The notes below the pieces were generated by a model, which was given only the letters and a program-made list of their open reading frames with translations, was not told the origin of the DNA and did no database searches. The translations under genes were made by a program, and so were the position numbers. From Dankookia rubra (lineage in GTDB: Bacteria; Pseudomonadota; Alphaproteobacteria; Acetobacterales; Acetobacteraceae), in NCBI RefSeq assembly GCF_004355005.1, contig NZ_SMSJ01000001.1, positions 1-64,000 on the forward strand: a DNA stretch of 64,000 nucleotides. Reading direction: 5' to 3'. Each line of letters starts with the position of its first letter. The first letter of the stretch is position 1. This document shows positions 62,926-64,000 of this stretch, piece after piece.

Positions 62926-64000
62926 ATGGCTGCCACCTCCAACCCTGGTTCTGGTTCGGGTGCTTCGGCGGATGCGCTGCTGCGCAGCGCGATCGAGGAT
63001 ACCGTGCGGATCGTCGCCGCTTGGTTTGCACTTATGCTCGGGCTCGGCCTGGTTGGCGTGCTGCTCGGCTTCGCCCTGATCCTCAACAAGACCAGCCTCT
63101 TCACCCTGCTGCCCTCGACGCAGAGCGCCGACACGTTGTTCTCCGCCAGCATCTTCTGGGTCATGGCCCTGGTTGCCGCCGCGGTTGTCCGCATCGTCCA
63201 GCACCGGGCGGTCGCCGCGGTGTCCCGCTACATCGCCGAACGCCTGGCAGTGCCGACCGTACTCTGCACAGCGCAACGGGCCGGCCGGCCGGAAGTGCTC
63301 TCGAGCGCCGCACTCGGTGCCATCGAGACGCTGCGCGGCGCTTTGTCCGGCCAGCTTCCGCATATCGCCATCGCCCTGCTGACCGCGCCGTTGCTGCTGG
63401 CGCTGATCTTCGCCATGCACTGGGTGGCGGGCGTCATGTCGCTGATCTTTTGCCTCGCCGGCAGCGTCGTCAGCCTGCTGATGACCCGGGCGGCGCACCG
63501 GTCCGCCAGGGTCGCCGGGGAGAGCCGAGGCCGGGCCTTCGGCATGGCGGCGGACGCCATGCGGTCGGGCGAGGCGGTGCTGGCCATGGGCATGCTGCCG
63601 CGTCTGGTACGCCAGTGGGTCGCGGTGGCGGCCGAGGGATCGGCCGAGGCCTGGGACTGTGAGCGCCGGGCCGAGCGGCTGAAGACGCTGCTGGAGCTGC
63701 TGGCCGGAGCGCTGCGTGGCAGCGTCATCTTTCTCATGGCGGGGCTGACCCTGAGCGGGCAAACCATCAATGCTGCGTTCGGAGCGTCCGTCCTGGTGAT
63801 CGGGATGGTGGTCGGCCCGTTCCTCGGCTTCGGCGCGCACCTGCGCAGCCTGACCGAAGCGATAGCGGCCTGGCAGCGGCTGCGCGCCATGATGCGGGCG
63901 ACCGCGGCGATCCCCGAAGGCATCGCCTTCCCGCCGCCGGCCCTGCGGCTGACCGCCGAACACCTGTCCTTCGGGTTTCGCGGCCCGCAGCCCGCGCTGT
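62926..64000 (+). CDS. Type I secretion ABC exporter, permease/ATPase (3' truncated)
   Basis: The frame opens at ATG 62926 and runs off the window without a stop. About 30 N-terminal residues precede the first helix. The membrane part has helices around LMLGLGLVGVLLGFALIL and LLTAPLLLALIFAMHWVAG; SAALGAIETLRGALSGQLPHIAIALLTAP and MADAMRSGEAVLAMGMLPRLVRQW are the PrtD-type exporter landmarks, and LTAEHLSFGFRG begins the ATP-binding domain. Exports an unfolded protein or possibly a polysaccharide-modifying enzyme; the substrate gene and membrane-fusion partner would be downstream. 5' end chosen because the ATG is 5 nt after the previous stop. Confidence 0.82.
   Translation, partial: MAATSNPGSGSGASADALLRSAIEDTVRIVAAWFALMLGLGLVGVLLGFALILNKTSLFTLLPSTQSADTLFSASIFWVMALVAAAVVRIVQHRAVAAVSRYIAERLAVPTVLCTAQRAGRPEVLSSAALGAIETLRGALSGQLPHIAIALLTAPLLLALIFAMHWVAGVMSLIFCLAGSVVSLLMTRAAHRSARVAGESRGRAFGMAADAMRSGEAVLAMGMLPRLVRQWVAVAAEGSAEAWDCERRAERLKTLLELLAGALRGSVIFLMAGLTLSGQTINAAFGASVLVIGMVVGPFLGFGAHLRSLTEAIAAWQRLRAMMRATAAIPEGIAFPPPALRLTAEHLSFGFRGPQPAL

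Noticed and set aside
1-64000. CRISPR array, rRNA, tRNA, insertion sequences, prophage
   Set aside because: Looked for regularly spaced repeats, conserved rRNA/tRNA motifs, transposases, integrases and phage structural genes; none seen.

Overview
The window is high-GC, densely packed DNA with many ATGA start/stop overlaps. Gene content points to an alphaproteobacterium of the Acetobacteraceae, Roseomonas-like. The evidence is three Bug-type solute receptors in tandem, several catabolic enzyme clusters (amidases, CaiB CoA-transferase, enolase-superfamily enzyme, carboxymuconolactone decarboxylase family), a homospermidine route, a long-form UrtB and a LOV hybrid histidine kinase. The genus is inference. 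I see no rRNA, tRNA, CRISPR array, insertion sequence or prophage.

Layout. 1-3.5 kb: the 3' end of a thiamine-diphosphate enzyme, a PPOX-type flavoprotein, and an amidase with its AtzG-like partner. 3.6-9.4 kb: a PsiF-repeat protein, a LOV histidine kinase with receiver, AsmA, COQ9, peptide deformylase and rpsU. 9.5-17.6 kb: small-molecule metabolism (two GST-fold proteins, an MBL hydrolase, a CMD-family protein, a serine/alanine-glyoxylate aminotransferase, an enolase-superfamily enzyme, an MFS carrier, a CoA-transferase) plus a decayed entericidin. 17.6-24.2 kb: a UGSC-family protein with a conserved but uncharacterised partner, then an agmatinase-family enzyme, ornithine decarboxylase behind a structured leader with a 16-codon upstream ORF, and homospermidine synthase. 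These last three form a polyamine block. 24.2-28.3 kb: a zinc alcohol dehydrogenase and three Bug receptors. 28.5-37 kb: a PfpI/DJ-1 protein, gamma-glutamyltransferase and a complete peptide ABC importer whose binding protein lies on the opposite strand; together they suit import of glutathione or gamma-glutamyl peptides. 37-43.1 kb: a wrecked EamA transporter gene, then urtABCDE for urea uptake behind a plausible sigma-54 promoter. 43.3-49.2 kb: an acetyltransferase, a second amidase, ferredoxin-NADP reductase, a degenerate hydratase-like protein and an MHS-type MFS carrier. 49.2-55.9 kb: a short-chain-acyl module (DUF485-ActP-DUF294/CBS-exonuclease) divergent from a PrpE-type acyl-CoA synthetase. 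56-64 kb: a polysaccharide locus with a frameshifted UDP-sugar dehydrogenase, an epimerase, two glycosyltransferases, a membrane-anchored coiled-coil protein and the start of a type I secretion ABC exporter.

The best candidates for undescribed biology are the UGSC plus 363-aa pair (18069-19719), the leader peptide and RNA structure in front of ornithine decarboxylase (21259-21463), the long inverted repeat that would fold over the start codon of the UDP-sugar dehydrogenase (57367-57469), and the 237-aa anchored protein next to the type I exporter. Intergenic palindromic elements near 1.8 and 16.9 kb look like members of one repeat family.
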